64,000 bases of DNA from the NCBI GenBank assembly GCA_965219705.1, contig OZ244789.1, forward strand, positions 1,364,001 to 1,428,000. The letters are read 5' to 3'. This document shows, in pieces, positions 26,441 through 34,798 of the stretch. Position numbers and translations under genes: made by a program. Position 1 is the stretch's first letter; every line of letters begins with the position of its first letter. The notes under the pieces are model-generated. The model did not search any database. It was not told the origin of the DNA and saw nothing but the letters and a program-made list of their open reading frames with translations. The DNA is from JAJECS01 sp965219705. GTDB taxonomy: Bacteria; Chloroflexota; UBA11872.

Positions 26441-26460
26441 CCAGGTCAATGTTGACCTGG
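26441..26460. promoter_or_regulatory. Perfect palindromic operator-like site
   Basis: Arms CCAGGTCAA and TTGACCTGG are perfectly inverted around TG. A 20-bp perfect dyad of this kind just after a promoter and before a small gene is typical of a dimeric repressor site; as RNA it would also form a 9-bp hairpin upstream of the ribosome-binding site. Confidence 0.6.
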
Positions 26461-26487
26461 GGCATTCCCGCGAGGAAGGGGGAAGGC

Positions 26488-26700
26488 ATGACCCACTATG
26501 TTGGTCCACGAGCGACCATCTCTGCCCGCTCGGGCGAACAGCTATGCCCGCGCTGCGTCGGCCGTGGATTTCGCCGCTACGACGGAGGCGGGCGCCCGCT
26601 CGCGCGCGCCAGCTACGCCAGCGCTACGTTCTGGCGCTCATGCTCCCAATGTCACGGCACCGGCCACCTGCCGGATGGAGTGACGCCGCTGGCGGCGTAG
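26488..26700 (+). CDS. Small protein with a DnaJ-type zinc-finger signature
   Basis: 70 residues with two CxxCxGxG-type motifs: CPRCVGRGF near residue 19 and CSQCHGTGHL near residue 51. These are the repeats that bind zinc in the cysteine-rich domain of DnaJ and in small stand-alone relatives. The ATG has a purine-rich GGAAGGGGGAAGG Shine-Dalgarno region, and a promoter and palindrome lie upstream, all supporting a real gene. Possible roles are metal binding or chaperone-like partner binding; nothing in the sequence decides. It is not part of the upstream operon because a terminator intervenes. Confidence 0.7.
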   Translation: MTHYVGPRATISARSGEQLCPRCVGRGFRRYDGGGRPLARASYASATFWRSCSQCHGTGHLPDGVTPLAA

Positions 26701-26773
26701 ACGCTCTCGTCACGGGAATCAGCGAGCGCTCCGGCTCCGGCCGGAGCGCTCGTCGCTTAACGATGCGCTCGGG

Positions 26774-27514
26774 CTAGAGCGAGATTCCACCGTCGATCAC
26801 CAGCACCTCGCCGGTGGTGAAGCTGGACTGCAGCAGAAAGATCACCGACTCGGCGACGTCCTCCGCGACGGCCGCCCGTTGCAGCGGCGTCTGTTGCACC
26901 GCGGCATCCAGAAACTCGCGCCGGTCGTCGACCCAGCGCGTGTCGATAATCCCCGGCGCCACGGTGTTGACGCGCACCTCGGGCGCCAGCGCGCGCGCCA
27001 GCGACCGCGTCATGGTGTTGAGCGCGCCCTTGGACGCGGCATAGGGAATTGAGCTGCCGGCGCCGGTGATGCCCGCCACCGACGACACGTTGACCACGGC
27101 GCCAGCGCCGGCCGTGCGCATGTGCGGCGTGCAGGCGCGCGTGGCGTAGAACGCCCCCAGCAGATTCACGCCCATCACACGCTGCCACGACTCCTCCGTC
27201 AGCGCGTCCAGATCGCCATGCGACACGAACACCGTCGTCCCGGCGCTGTTGACCAGGTAGTCGACGCGGCCCAGCGCCGCCGCGGCCTGCTCCACCATGG
27301 CGACCACGGCGGCGTTCGACGCCACGTCGGCCTGCAGCGCCAGCGCCTCGACGCCCTCGGCCTCGCAGTCGCGGGCGGTGGCCGCCGCCTCGTCCGCGGA
27401 ACGGGAGTAGTTGACGGCGACGCTCACGCCCAGCCGGGCCAGGCCGAGGGCGGTGGCGCGCCCCACCCCAGTCCCGCCGCCGGTGATGATTGCCGCCCGA
27501 CCCTCGATGGACAT
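26774..27514 (-). CDS. Short-chain dehydrogenase/reductase (FabG-like)
   Basis: 246-residue classical SDR: cofactor loop TGGGTGVGRATALGLA, NSAGTTVFVS (NNAG-type motif), catalytic Ser in VVNVSSVAGI, YxxxK in PYAASKGALN, and PGIIDTRWV after it. A C-terminal GEVLVIDGGIS is typical of FabG-like 3-oxoacyl-ACP reductases and related sugar or alcohol dehydrogenases. The ATG has GGAGG upstream. No other fatty-acid synthesis gene is adjacent, so the substrate remains open. The frame is open far upstream, but that part is antisense to the acetyltransferase gene. Confidence 0.92.
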   Translation of the reverse strand: MSIEGRAAIITGGGTGVGRATALGLARLGVSVAVNYSRSADEAAATARDCEAEGVEALALQADVASNAAVVAMVEQAAAALGRVDYLVNSAGTTVFVSHGDLDALTEESWQRVMGVNLLGAFYATRACTPHMRTAGAGAVVNVSSVAGITGAGSSIPYAASKGALNTMTRSLARALAPEVRVNTVAPGIIDTRWVDDRREFLDAAVQQTPLQRAAVAEDVAESVIFLLQSSFTTGEVLVIDGGISL

Positions 27515-27574
27515 GCGCCCCTCCAGCTGTTGGCCTGTAAAGGCGCTATTGTGGCACCGCACTCCACGGAATAA

Positions 27575-28642
27575 ATGCCGAGCGCCAGCATGGAATCCAC
27601 GCACACCCTCAAGACGGGCGAGCGGCTCGACGTCACCACGCTGGGTCCCGGCGAGGGACGCGGGGACACCGCCGCGAATCGCGAGCTGTGGTGGTTCATC
27701 GTCCAGCCCTTCGACCCGTGGACGTCGCCCGGTGAAAACGAGCTCGTAGCGCGCGCCCTCCGCGGCGCGGTTGACGACTCCCTGCACGACGTCCTGATCG
27801 TCGGCCGCATCGACGGCGAGGTCGTCGGCACGGTGTGGCACGGCACCAGCAGCAACACGCGCGAGGTCGGCGGTTACGGTTTCGTGCGCACCGACCCCGC
27901 CCATCGCGGCAAGGGCGTGGCGCAAATCCTCACGAATCTCTCGGTCGAGCAGTTTTGGGCGGACGGCGGCCGCGCGATCTATCTGGGGACGGTTGCGCCG
28001 GACGCCGCCCACGTCTACGAGAAATTCGGCTACCGGCGCTATAACGGCATCGCCATGCGCGCGCTGCGCCCCGGGCTCGACCCGGCGACGTTCGACGACG
28101 ACTACTTTGCGCATGACGGGGCGCCGCTGGCGCGCGACGCGGCCTTCGGCGATATCGGCGCCTATCCGGCCCTGATGCTGTCGCCGGAGCCGCGCGATTG
28201 GCGCATCCGCGACTTCACCGAGGCCATCTTCTACGACCCGCCGGAGGTGCAGTCGGGGTCGTGTCTGCGCCCGTTCGTCAGCTCGATGCTGCGGCGGGAG
28301 ACCCACCCGGCCAACCGGTTCAAGGTGCTCGTGACTCGCCGCGATCGCATCGTGGCCGCCGCAGGACTCTTCACCGCCACGGCTGCGCCGCTGGACGGCA
28401 GCGCGACCCTGGAAATGCTGTGCCATCCGGCCTTTCACGGCGAGCTGTCGTCGTTCTTGGGCGCGGTGCTGGCGGAAGGCCGCGAGGCCGGGGTGCGGAC
28501 CGTGCGCGCTTATGCCTCAGGCGACAGCCGCAGCGCCGCGCTGGGCGCGGTGGGCTTCACGGTCGAGTCGACGCTGACGGGCCACCTGCGCTGCGGCGAC
28601 CGCGCCGTAGATGTGACGGTCCTGCGGCGCAACTTGGCGTAG
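27575..28642 (+). CDS. GNAT-family N-acetyltransferase, probably two GNAT domains
   Basis: 355 residues. The N-terminal half has a clear acetyl-CoA site: GEVVGTVWHGTSSN, then FVRTDPAHRGKGVAQILTNL (the R/Q-x-x-G-x-G/A loop) and YEKFGYRRYNGIAMRAL. The C-terminal half (RIVAAAGLFTATAAP, ... LGAVGFTVESTLTGHL) resembles a second GNAT fold without an obvious pyrophosphate loop, so it may be a structural or substrate-binding domain. Substrate unknown. The Rieske gene follows after 17 bases. Confidence 0.75.
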   Translation: MPSASMESTHTLKTGERLDVTTLGPGEGRGDTAANRELWWFIVQPFDPWTSPGENELVARALRGAVDDSLHDVLIVGRIDGEVVGTVWHGTSSNTREVGGYGFVRTDPAHRGKGVAQILTNLSVEQFWADGGRAIYLGTVAPDAAHVYEKFGYRRYNGIAMRALRPGLDPATFDDDYFAHDGAPLARDAAFGDIGAYPALMLSPEPRDWRIRDFTEAIFYDPPEVQSGSCLRPFVSSMLRRETHPANRFKVLVTRRDRIVAAAGLFTATAAPLDGSATLEMLCHPAFHGELSSFLGAVLAEGREAGVRTVRAYASGDSRSAALGAVGFTVESTLTGHLRCGDRAVDVTVLRRNLA

Positions 28643-28659
28643 CTTCGGCAGCGGTAGGG

Positions 28660-28980
28660 ATGAAGTTTCACGCGGTCGGCGACGAGAGCATCCTGCCGCC
28701 GCCCGGCCGCTTGGTCACGATGGTGGTCGACGGGGCGGAGGTGGTGATCGCCAACGTCGATGGCGAATTTCATGCCGTCGGCGGCATCTGCGAGCACGCG
28801 GGCGGGGCCCTGGGCACCGGCTACCTGGTCGGCTGCCAACTCACCTGCCCCCTCCACGGCTGGACCTACGACGTGACGGACGGCTGGCTCATCACGCCGC
28901 CGCTGGGCCGGCGCATCGAGTCCTACGTCGTGCGCGTGCGCGACGGCCAAATCGAGGTGGCGATGCGGGAAGAGAGCTGA
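28660..28980 (+). CDS. Rieske-type [2Fe-2S] ferredoxin
   Basis: 106 residues. The cluster ligands are Cys44 and His46 in ICEHAGG and Cys63 and His66 in CPLHGWTYD, the spacing of small Rieske ferredoxins of non-haem oxygenases and nitrite-reductase small subunits (NirD-like). No oxygenase or reductase partner lies nearby. The ATG follows the acetyltransferase stop closely with AGGGA as the Shine-Dalgarno sequence, so the two are probably co-transcribed. Confidence 0.92.
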   Translation: MKFHAVGDESILPPPGRLVTMVVDGAEVVIANVDGEFHAVGGICEHAGGALGTGYLVGCQLTCPLHGWTYDVTDGWLITPPLGRRIESYVVRVRDGQIEVAMREES

Positions 28981-29276
28981 TCGGGCCGGGGGCCGTGTGC
29001 TCTCTTGGGCGTTCCCCCTCAACCGCGTGTTGCGGTACGGGGCAGGCTCTAACCTCCTCTCACCAGGGGAGAAGGGACCGGACTTCCGCGCCTGGGCGCC
29101 GTTGGCGATAGCCGGCCCGGTGGCCCAGGCTGCGTGCAGCCTGGGAGCTTCACCCGCGACCGACCCCACGCTGCACGCAGCGCGGGCCACCGGTACCTGT
29201 CATTCCTGTGTGTCCAGACTGCGGGCGGGACTCGGTAGAGTCCCGAGCACCCGGCGGGGGTGACTCGGTCATTCCG
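28981..29276. repeat. Cluster of interspersed palindromic repeats left of the IS110 element
   Basis: In order: a 'GGCAGGCTCTAACC...CACCAGGGGAGAAGG' element (about 29040-29082), 'CCGGTGGCCCAGGCTGCGTG' with its inverted half (29119-29147), the related 'CACGCTGCACGCAGCG' element (about 29170-29196), a perfect 7-bp hairpin GGGACTC-GGTA-GAGTCCC (29227-29244), and the left half of a 'TCATTCCG' element ending at 29276. No gene seen. Confidence 0.65.
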
Positions 29277-30511
29277 TGGCTGCCGTGAGGCAGGCCTGGC
29301 GCTCGAAGCGTCCCCCCGCCGGCCAGTGCTCAGGGCGGCGGGGGTGACTTGATAGGAGATCGTGGCGCAACGGCCACTCCACACAGGATCGTCCCCCACG
29401 CCGCCAACTGAGCGTACCGCGAAGGAGGACGGGATGGAGCGGTGGATCGTGGGGGTGGATTGTCATGCGGCGACGCTGACGGCGGTGCGGGTGGATGCCA
29501 TCGGGCGCCCGCAGGGCGAGCGGACGGTGCCCAACACGGGCGCCGGACAGGCGCGGTTGCAGCAGTGGGCGGCGGCCGCGCCGGGCGCGCGGGCCTGGGC
29601 GGTGGAAGGGGCCAGCGGCCATGGGCGGGTGTTGACGCGGCGGCTGCAGCAAGCGGGCGAGCCGGTGCACGAGGTGCCGGGCTGGGTGACGGCGCGGGAG
29701 CGGCGGCGGAGCGGGCGCCGGGACAAGAGTGATGGGCAGGATGCGCTGGCGGCGGCGCGCGCGTTGCAGCGGGAGCCGGGCTTGCCGGCGGCGCGGGTCG
29801 AGGACGGGGCCACGGTGCTGCGGCTGCTGGCGGACGAGCGCGACGACCTGGTACAGGAGCGCACGCGGCTGAAGAACCGGCTGCGGGCGAGCCTGCGGGC
29901 CATCGGGGCGGAGGTGAGTGCGGCGGTGGGCGCGCTGGGGCAGCCGGCGGGGGCGCAGCGGGTGCTGGCGCTGCCGGCCGACGATCCTGATCCCGTGCAA
30001 CGGGCGCGGCGGGCGCAGGCGCAGCGCCTGGCGCGGCGGCTGCTGCGGCTGCACGCGGACGTGGCCGAACGGACGCAGGAGCTGACGGCCCTGGTGGCGC
30101 AGATCGGGACCTCGCTGACGAGCAGCCCGGGCTGCCAGGCGATCACGGCGGCGCGGCTGCTGGCGGAGACGGGCGACCCCCGGCACTTTGGGCGGGAGGC
30201 GAGCTACGCGCGCTTCTGCGGCGTGGCGCCGCGCGAGACGTCGAGTGGGCCGCGCGTGCGGCACCGGCTGGATCGGCGCGGCAACCGCCAGTTGAATGCG
30301 GCGCTGCATCGCATCGTGGTGACGCGGGCGCGGATGCCGGGGAGCGCGACCCAGCAGTATCTGGAGCGCCGGCTGCGGGAGGGGAAGAGCCGCCGGGAAG
30401 CGCTGCGGGCGCTGAAGCGGCACCTAGCCCGGTCGATCTTTCGCACCATCAAACGCGACCTGGCCAGTGGACGTACCTGCTTCGCCTTGACATAGGAGCG
30501 TCGAGACGCAG
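29277..30511 (+). mobile_element. IS110-family insertion sequence, proposed ends
   Basis: The transposase is unambiguous; the ends are inferred. Left of it stands TCATTCCG (29269-29276) and right of it GCGAGGAATCT (30512-30522). Joined, these recreate the palindromic 'TCATTCCG...AGCGAGGAATCT' repeat found intact near 22233, 30630 and 46912. So the element seems to have inserted in a repeat hairpin, a known habit of IS110-family elements such as IS621. This leaves a noncoding left end of about 157 bases, large enough for the bridge RNA of this family, and a short right end. No terminal inverted repeats are seen, as expected. Confidence 0.6.
29434..30495 (+). CDS. IS110-family transposase (DEDD recombinase)
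   Basis: 353 residues. The N-terminal RuvC-like DEDD domain shows Asp in VGVDCHAATL, Glu in AVEGASGHG and the acidic pair in DKSDGQDALAAARAL. The C-terminal Transposase_20 domain contains SSPGCQAITAARLLAETGD, YARFCGVAPRETSSG and RGNRQLNAALHR, including the serine proposed for strand cleavage. A strong AAGGAGG precedes this ATG; the frame runs 24 codons further upstream with no better start. The frame is intact, so the element may still be active. Confidence 0.95.
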   Translation: MERWIVGVDCHAATLTAVRVDAIGRPQGERTVPNTGAGQARLQQWAAAAPGARAWAVEGASGHGRVLTRRLQQAGEPVHEVPGWVTARERRRSGRRDKSDGQDALAAARALQREPGLPAARVEDGATVLRLLADERDDLVQERTRLKNRLRASLRAIGAEVSAAVGALGQPAGAQRVLALPADDPDPVQRARRAQAQRLARRLLRLHADVAERTQELTALVAQIGTSLTSSPGCQAITAARLLAETGDPRHFGREASYARFCGVAPRETSSGPRVRHRLDRRGNRQLNAALHRIVVTRARMPGSATQQYLERRLREGKSRREALRALKRHLARSIFRTIKRDLASGRTCFALT

Positions 30512-30690
30512 GCGAGGAATCTGCGGCCGTCGCGGCGACTTCGCCACTGCCCCGCCGTCATGCCGGCCTTGGGCCGGCATCCAGGTCTGGGCCGCTAGTC
30601 CTTCATCCCCGGCGCTGAGGACGAACGTCTTAGATTCCTCGCTACGTTCGGAATGACCGACTGGGTGCGGAAGGACGGCCGAGGACCGGC
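30512..30690. repeat. Interspersed repeats between IS110 and ileS
   Basis: After the right half of the split element come a 'CATGCCGGCCTTGGGCCGGC' stem (about 30559-30584) and an inverted copy of the 'GATTCCTCGCTACGTTCGGA' element (about 30627-30658). No gene seen. Confidence 0.65.
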
Positions 30691-33600
30691 TTAGGCGCGG
30701 GTCAACCGGATTCGGACGGGTAGGCCGTTCAGCGTGGGGCCGGCGTGGGCCGCGTCCGGCGGGACCTCACCGTCGTTTACTGCCGTCGCCAGCACTTCGC
30801 CGGCGATCCAGGTCTGGTGCTCGGCCAGTGTCTGATCTACTGCGTCGACGCCGGCGATCCAGAGCCGAATCCGATCTGAAACCTCAAGACCGGCCTCGCG
30901 CCGCAGGCCCTGAGTGGCGTGCACTAGCTCGCGCGCCAGGCCGTCGCGGGCCAGCTCGTCATCGATATCGGTCGTCACGGCCACGATCACGCCGTCCTGC
31001 TCGGCGACGCCAAAGCCCTCGCGAGGCGTGCGGCGCACGTTCAGGTCGTCTGGAGAGAGGAGTTCGACGATGCCGTGCACGTTGACGGTCAGGTGGCCAT
31101 GTTCATCCAGTTGGCGCACGGCTTCCCCCGCGTCTCGGGCGGCCAGAGCGGCGGCTAGCTGCTTGACGTGCGGGCCGAAGCGCGGACCCAGCCGCCGGTA
31201 GTTGGGCTGGACCTGGTAGTCGACCAGTTCATGCTCGGACGCCATGCGCTCGAGGCTCTTGACGTTCAGCTCGTCGAGGACATGCGGCTTGAGCGCCTCC
31301 ACCGCCTCCCAGGCGACGTCGTCGGCCACCTGGACCAGCGCCGTCCGCAGCGGCTGGCGCAGCTTGACGTTGGCGGCGTTGCGCGCGGCCCGCCCGGCGC
31401 GCACGACCCGCTGCACCTCGGCCATGGCGGCGTCCAGCCGCGGGTCGCGCCTGTCATCGCGCGCCTGCGGCCAGTCGGTCAGGTGCACGCTCACCGGGGC
31501 GTTGGGGTCCACGGCGCGCACCAGGTTCTGATAGATGTCCTCTGTCCAGAAGGGCATAACCGGCGCCAGCAGGCGCACCAGCGTGGTGAGCACCTCGTAC
31601 AGCGTCTGGTAGGCGGCGCGCTTGTCGACGTCGTCCTCGGACTTCCAGTAGCGCCGCCGGCCGCGCCGCACGTACCAGTTCGAGACGTCCTCGATAAACC
31701 TCTGCGCGGCTCGCACCCCGCGGTGCACGTGGAAGCTGTCCAGGGCCTCGGTCATGGTGTCGATCAGCGACCGCAACCGCGACAGGACCCAGCGGTCCAG
31801 GTCCGCACGCTCGTCGAGCGGCACCGGCGGCTGCGACGGATCGAATTCGTCGAGGCGGGCGTAGGTCACGAAGAACGCGTAGACGTTCCACAGGGTGAGC
31901 ATGCGCCGCTTGACCTCGCCCGCCGGTCCGTAGCCGAAGTTGATGTTGTAGAGCGGGTTCTGCCCGGCATAGAGCCAGCGCATGACATCCGCGCCCATGC
32001 GCTCGGCCGCTTCGCCGAAGTCGATGGCGTTGCCCCAACTCTTGTGCATGGCGCGGCCGGTCTCGTCGTTCAGCTTTTCGTAGACGAAGACCGCGCGATA
32101 GGGCGACCGGTCCTCCAGCGTGACGCTCATGAAGAGCATGGAGTAGAACCACAGCCGGATCTGCTCGCGCATCTCCGTGATGAAGTCGGCGGGATACCAG
32201 TTCTGGAACTCGTCGCTTTGCTCCAGGTAGCCCAGCGTGGAAAACGGGACGATGCCGGCGTCCAGCCAGGCGTCGCCAACGGCATCGATGCGGCGGACGG
32301 GCGCCTCGCAGGCCTCGCAGCGGATGACCACGCGGTCGATCCAGGGGCGGTGCAGCTCGCGCAGCTGGTCCAAGCCGGAGACCGCCCGCTCCTCAAGCTG
32401 GGCCTTGGAGCCGATGACCGTGAGATGGCCGCACGCCCCGCAGGGATAGAACGGCAGCGGCAATCCCCAATAGCGCCGCCGCGAGATGTTCCAGTCGCCC
32501 ATGTTGCGCAGCCAGTCGGCCATGCGCGCCCCGGCGTATTCCGGCACCCAGTGCACGGTGGCGGCGGCGTCCAGCATCGGCTGGCGCACCTCGTCGGCGC
32601 GGATGAACCACTCGTCGTCCACCCGGAAGACCAGCTCTTCCTGGCAGCGCCAGCAGTGGGGATAGCGGTGCTCGAAGCGGTGCGCCCGGTAGAGCAGCCC
32701 GCGCGCGCGCAGGTCGGCGATGACGTCGTCCGCGACCTGGCGCGCGTCGCGACCGGTGAGCCAGTCGTAGCCGTCCACGTAGACGCCGTTTTCGTCGATG
32801 GGCACGAGCACCGGCAGGTCCAGCTCCTGGCTGAGGCGGAAGTCGTCCTCACCGGCGCCGGGCGCGATGTGCACGATGCCGGTGCCCTCGTCGGCGCCCA
32901 CGTCCTTCCAGGGGATGACGCGATGCGCGGTGCCGGCGACGGCGGGCAGCTGGTCGAAGGGCCCGCCGTAGGTCCAGCCGAGCATGTCGGCGCCCTTGAC
33001 GCGGCCCACGACCTCATGCGCGTCGTCGCCAAGCGCCTCCGGCACCGTGTCTTCGGCCAGGAAGTAGCGCGCGCCGTTGTTCATCCCGACCTCGACATAG
33101 GTCAGCTCGGGATCGACGGCGGCGGCGACGTTGGCCGCCAGCGTCCAGGGCGTGGTGGTCCAGACGAGCAGCCAGGCGTTTTCGTGTCCGTGAAGCGGCA
33201 GCCTTACGTACAGCGCGTCGTGGGTGATCTCCTGGTAGGTGTCGATCAGCTCGTGCTGCGAGAGCGCCGTGCCGCAGCGAGCGCACCAGGGCATGGCGCG
33301 CTGGGCCACCTCGATCCAGCCGCGCTCGTGACAGCGCCGCAGAAAGCTCCAGATGTGCTCGATGTTGCTGTCGGAGTGGGTGTAGTAGGAGTCGTCCCAG
33401 TCCATCCACTGCCCCAGGCGCGCGGACTGCGAGGTCTGGACCGCGGAATAGGTGGCGACGCGCTCGCGGCAGGCCTCGGCAAAGGCTTCCAGCCCGAACG
33501 CCTCGATGTCGCGCTTGGTCTCGAACCCGAGCTCCTTCTCGACCTCGACCTCGAGCCATAACCCCTGGCAGTCGAAGCCGTTCTGGTAGCGCTGGTGGTA

Positions 33601-33996
33601 GCCGCGCATGGCGCGGTAGCGCTGGTAGACGTCCTTGTAGGTGCGGCCCCAGGCGTGATGCACGCCCATGGGGTTGTTGGCCGTGATGGGCCCGTCGATG
33701 AAGGACCAGCGCGGGCCGTCGGCGTTCTTGGCGCGGAGCTGGTCGAACGTGCCCTGCTCCGCCCAGAAGTCCAGGATGCGGCGCTCCATGGACGGAAAGT
33801 CCAGCTCGTCCGGCAGCGGCTGGAAGGGCGAGCCTTGGGCCGATGCTGTGTCGATTGGGCTCGTTCTGGCGTGCCCTGAACTGGCTCCTACAGGCCCTGA
33901 GCTCGCTCCGTCATTCCCGCCCCCACCTCCGTCATTCCCGCGAAAGCGGGAATCCAGCGGGGTCGAGGCAGCGTTGGTCGAATCGTCGCGGGACAT
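30691..33996 (-). CDS. ileS: Isoleucyl-tRNA synthetase
   Basis: Class I synthetase charging tRNA-Ile, 1,101 residues. The HIGH-like signature reads NPMGVHHAWGRT (about base 33,660), followed by the CP1 editing domain (LLVWTTTPWTLAANVAAAV). The KMSKS-like loop is GRAMHKSWGNAI (about base 32,040), a variant seen in one IleRS subgroup. The anticodon-binding domain contains WYVRRGRRRYWKSEDD. The first 50 or so residues are low-complexity and include LDSRFRGNDG, the translation of a palindromic repeat, so a mobile repeat has entered the gene. Downstream of alaX by four bases, under the T-box. Confidence 0.95.
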   Translation of the reverse strand: MSRDDSTNAASTPLDSRFRGNDGGGGGNDGASSGPVGASSGHARTSPIDTASAQGSPFQPLPDELDFPSMERRILDFWAEQGTFDQLRAKNADGPRWSFIDGPITANNPMGVHHAWGRTYKDVYQRYRAMRGYHQRYQNGFDCQGLWLEVEVEKELGFETKRDIEAFGLEAFAEACRERVATYSAVQTSQSARLGQWMDWDDSYYTHSDSNIEHIWSFLRRCHERGWIEVAQRAMPWCARCGTALSQHELIDTYQEITHDALYVRLPLHGHENAWLLVWTTTPWTLAANVAAAVDPELTYVEVGMNNGARYFLAEDTVPEALGDDAHEVVGRVKGADMLGWTYGGPFDQLPAVAGTAHRVIPWKDVGADEGTGIVHIAPGAGEDDFRLSQELDLPVLVPIDENGVYVDGYDWLTGRDARQVADDVIADLRARGLLYRAHRFEHRYPHCWRCQEELVFRVDDEWFIRADEVRQPMLDAAATVHWVPEYAGARMADWLRNMGDWNISRRRYWGLPLPFYPCGACGHLTVIGSKAQLEERAVSGLDQLRELHRPWIDRVVIRCEACEAPVRRIDAVGDAWLDAGIVPFSTLGYLEQSDEFQNWYPADFITEMREQIRLWFYSMLFMSVTLEDRSPYRAVFVYEKLNDETGRAMHKSWGNAIDFGEAAERMGADVMRWLYAGQNPLYNINFGYGPAGEVKRRMLTLWNVYAFFVTYARLDEFDPSQPPVPLDERADLDRWVLSRLRSLIDTMTEALDSFHVHRGVRAAQRFIEDVSNWYVRRGRRRYWKSEDDVDKRAAYQTLYEVLTTLVRLLAPVMPFWTEDIYQNLVRAVDPNAPVSVHLTDWPQARDDRRDPRLDAAMAEVQRVVRAGRAARNAANVKLRQPLRTALVQVADDVAWEAVEALKPHVLDELNVKSLERMASEHELVDYQVQPNYRRLGPRFGPHVKQLAAALAARDAGEAVRQLDEHGHLTVNVHGIVELLSPDDLNVRRTPREGFGVAEQDGVIVAVTTDIDDELARDGLARELVHATQGLRREAGLEVSDRIRLWIAGVDAVDQTLAEHQTWIAGEVLATAVNDGEVPPDAAHAGPTLNGLPVRIRLTRA
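33934..33953. repeat. dRS3-like palindrome inside the ileS coding region
   Basis: ATTCCC and GGGAAT flank exactly eight bases (GCGAAAGC), which fits the ATTCCC-N8-GGGAAT pattern of neisserial dRS3 repeats and similar REP elements in other phyla. A degenerate half copy lies 20 bases to the left. The second intact copy is at 55197-55216. Confidence 0.8.
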
Positions 33997-34000
33997 GCCG

Positions 34001-34723
34001 TCAGTCCGCCAGGGCGATTTCGAGACGCCGGTTGATGCGTCCCTTGTTGACCGCGTTGACGATGCGCACCGGCCCGATCTCAGCGGTGTTGGCCACGTGG
34101 GTGCCGCCGTCCGCCTGGCGGTCCAGGTCCACGATCTCGACGATGCGAATCTCGCGGATGTGCTCGGGGACCAGGTTCACGTGGGTGCGAATCAGGTCCG
34201 GCAGGGCGAAGGCCTCCGCCCGGGGCAGGGAGTAGACCTTGACCTCGCGCCCGGCGGCGAGCGACTGGTTGAGTTGGTCCTCGATTTCCTGCTTGATCTC
34301 GTTGATGCGCACGCCTTCCAGGGCGAAGTCCATGCGCGCGCGGTCGCCGCCGTCGGCGATGTTGCTGCCGGTTACGTCGGCGTTCCAGCCGCGCCACACG
34401 ATGCCCGAGAGCGCGTGCAGCGCCGTGTGCAGCCGCATGAAGCGGAAGCGCCGCTCCCAGTCCAGGCTGCCTTGCACCCGGGTGCCGGGCTCGGGCGGCT
34501 CGCCCTCGACCGCGTGCGCGATGTCGCCGGCGCGCCGCTGCACGCGGGTCACCGGCCACACCTCGGCCCCGGCGCGCAACTCGCCGGTGTCGCCGGGCTG
34601 CCCGCCGCCCCGCGGATAGAAGGCGGTGCGGTCAGGCACCACGCCGTCCGGGCCGGCCCGCTGGACCACGGCCTCGAACGTCCGCAGATAGCTGTCGGTC
34701 GTGTAGAGCTCCTCGGTTGCCAT
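34001..34723 (-). CDS. Alanyl-tRNA editing protein (AlaX type)
   Basis: Trans-editing hydrolase that removes wrongly attached Ser or Gly from tRNA-Ala. 240 residues. The AlaRS-like editing fold shows AFYPRGGGQPGDTG (product-binding loop), the first zinc pair in MRLHTALHALSG (HxxxH) and the second half-site in DGGTHVANTAEIG, where the usual Cys is Asp and His remains. The ATG at 34723 follows the T-box leader. It sits directly before ileS with four bases between, so one uncharged-tRNA switch governs an editing factor and a synthetase. Confidence 0.9.
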   Translation of the reverse strand: MATEELYTTDSYLRTFEAVVQRAGPDGVVPDRTAFYPRGGGQPGDTGELRAGAEVWPVTRVQRRAGDIAHAVEGEPPEPGTRVQGSLDWERRFRFMRLHTALHALSGIVWRGWNADVTGSNIADGGDRARMDFALEGVRINEIKQEIEDQLNQSLAAGREVKVYSLPRAEAFALPDLIRTHVNLVPEHIREIRIVEIVDLDRQADGGTHVANTAEIGPVRIVNAVNKGRINRRLEIALAD

Positions 34724-34770
34724 CCTCAGTCGCCTTCCTGTCCTAATTTCCCTGCGTGCGGCGCCGCAAC

Positions 34771-34798
34771 AAAAAACCCGCCCCTTCCGGGACGGGCT
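34771..34798 (-). terminator. Regulated terminator of the T-box leader
   Basis: On the reverse strand CCCGTCCC-GGAA-GGGGCGGG forms an 8-bp stem (one U-G pair) followed by six T. Its 5' side lies just after the antiterminator core, as required for mutually exclusive folding. Confidence 0.9.

Larger units (their letters stand above)
26108..26487. other. Intergenic region: terminator, promoter and palindrome
   Basis: 380 bases. A 26-residue open frame (26177-26257) exists but lacks a clear ribosome-binding site. The intrinsic terminator (26291-26323), a candidate promoter (26386-26413) and a perfect palindrome (26441-26460) are listed separately. Confidence 0.55.

Noticed and set aside
31168..33561. 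797-codon forward open frame
   Set aside because: Lies wholly within ileS on the other strand; composition is that of a complementary frame.
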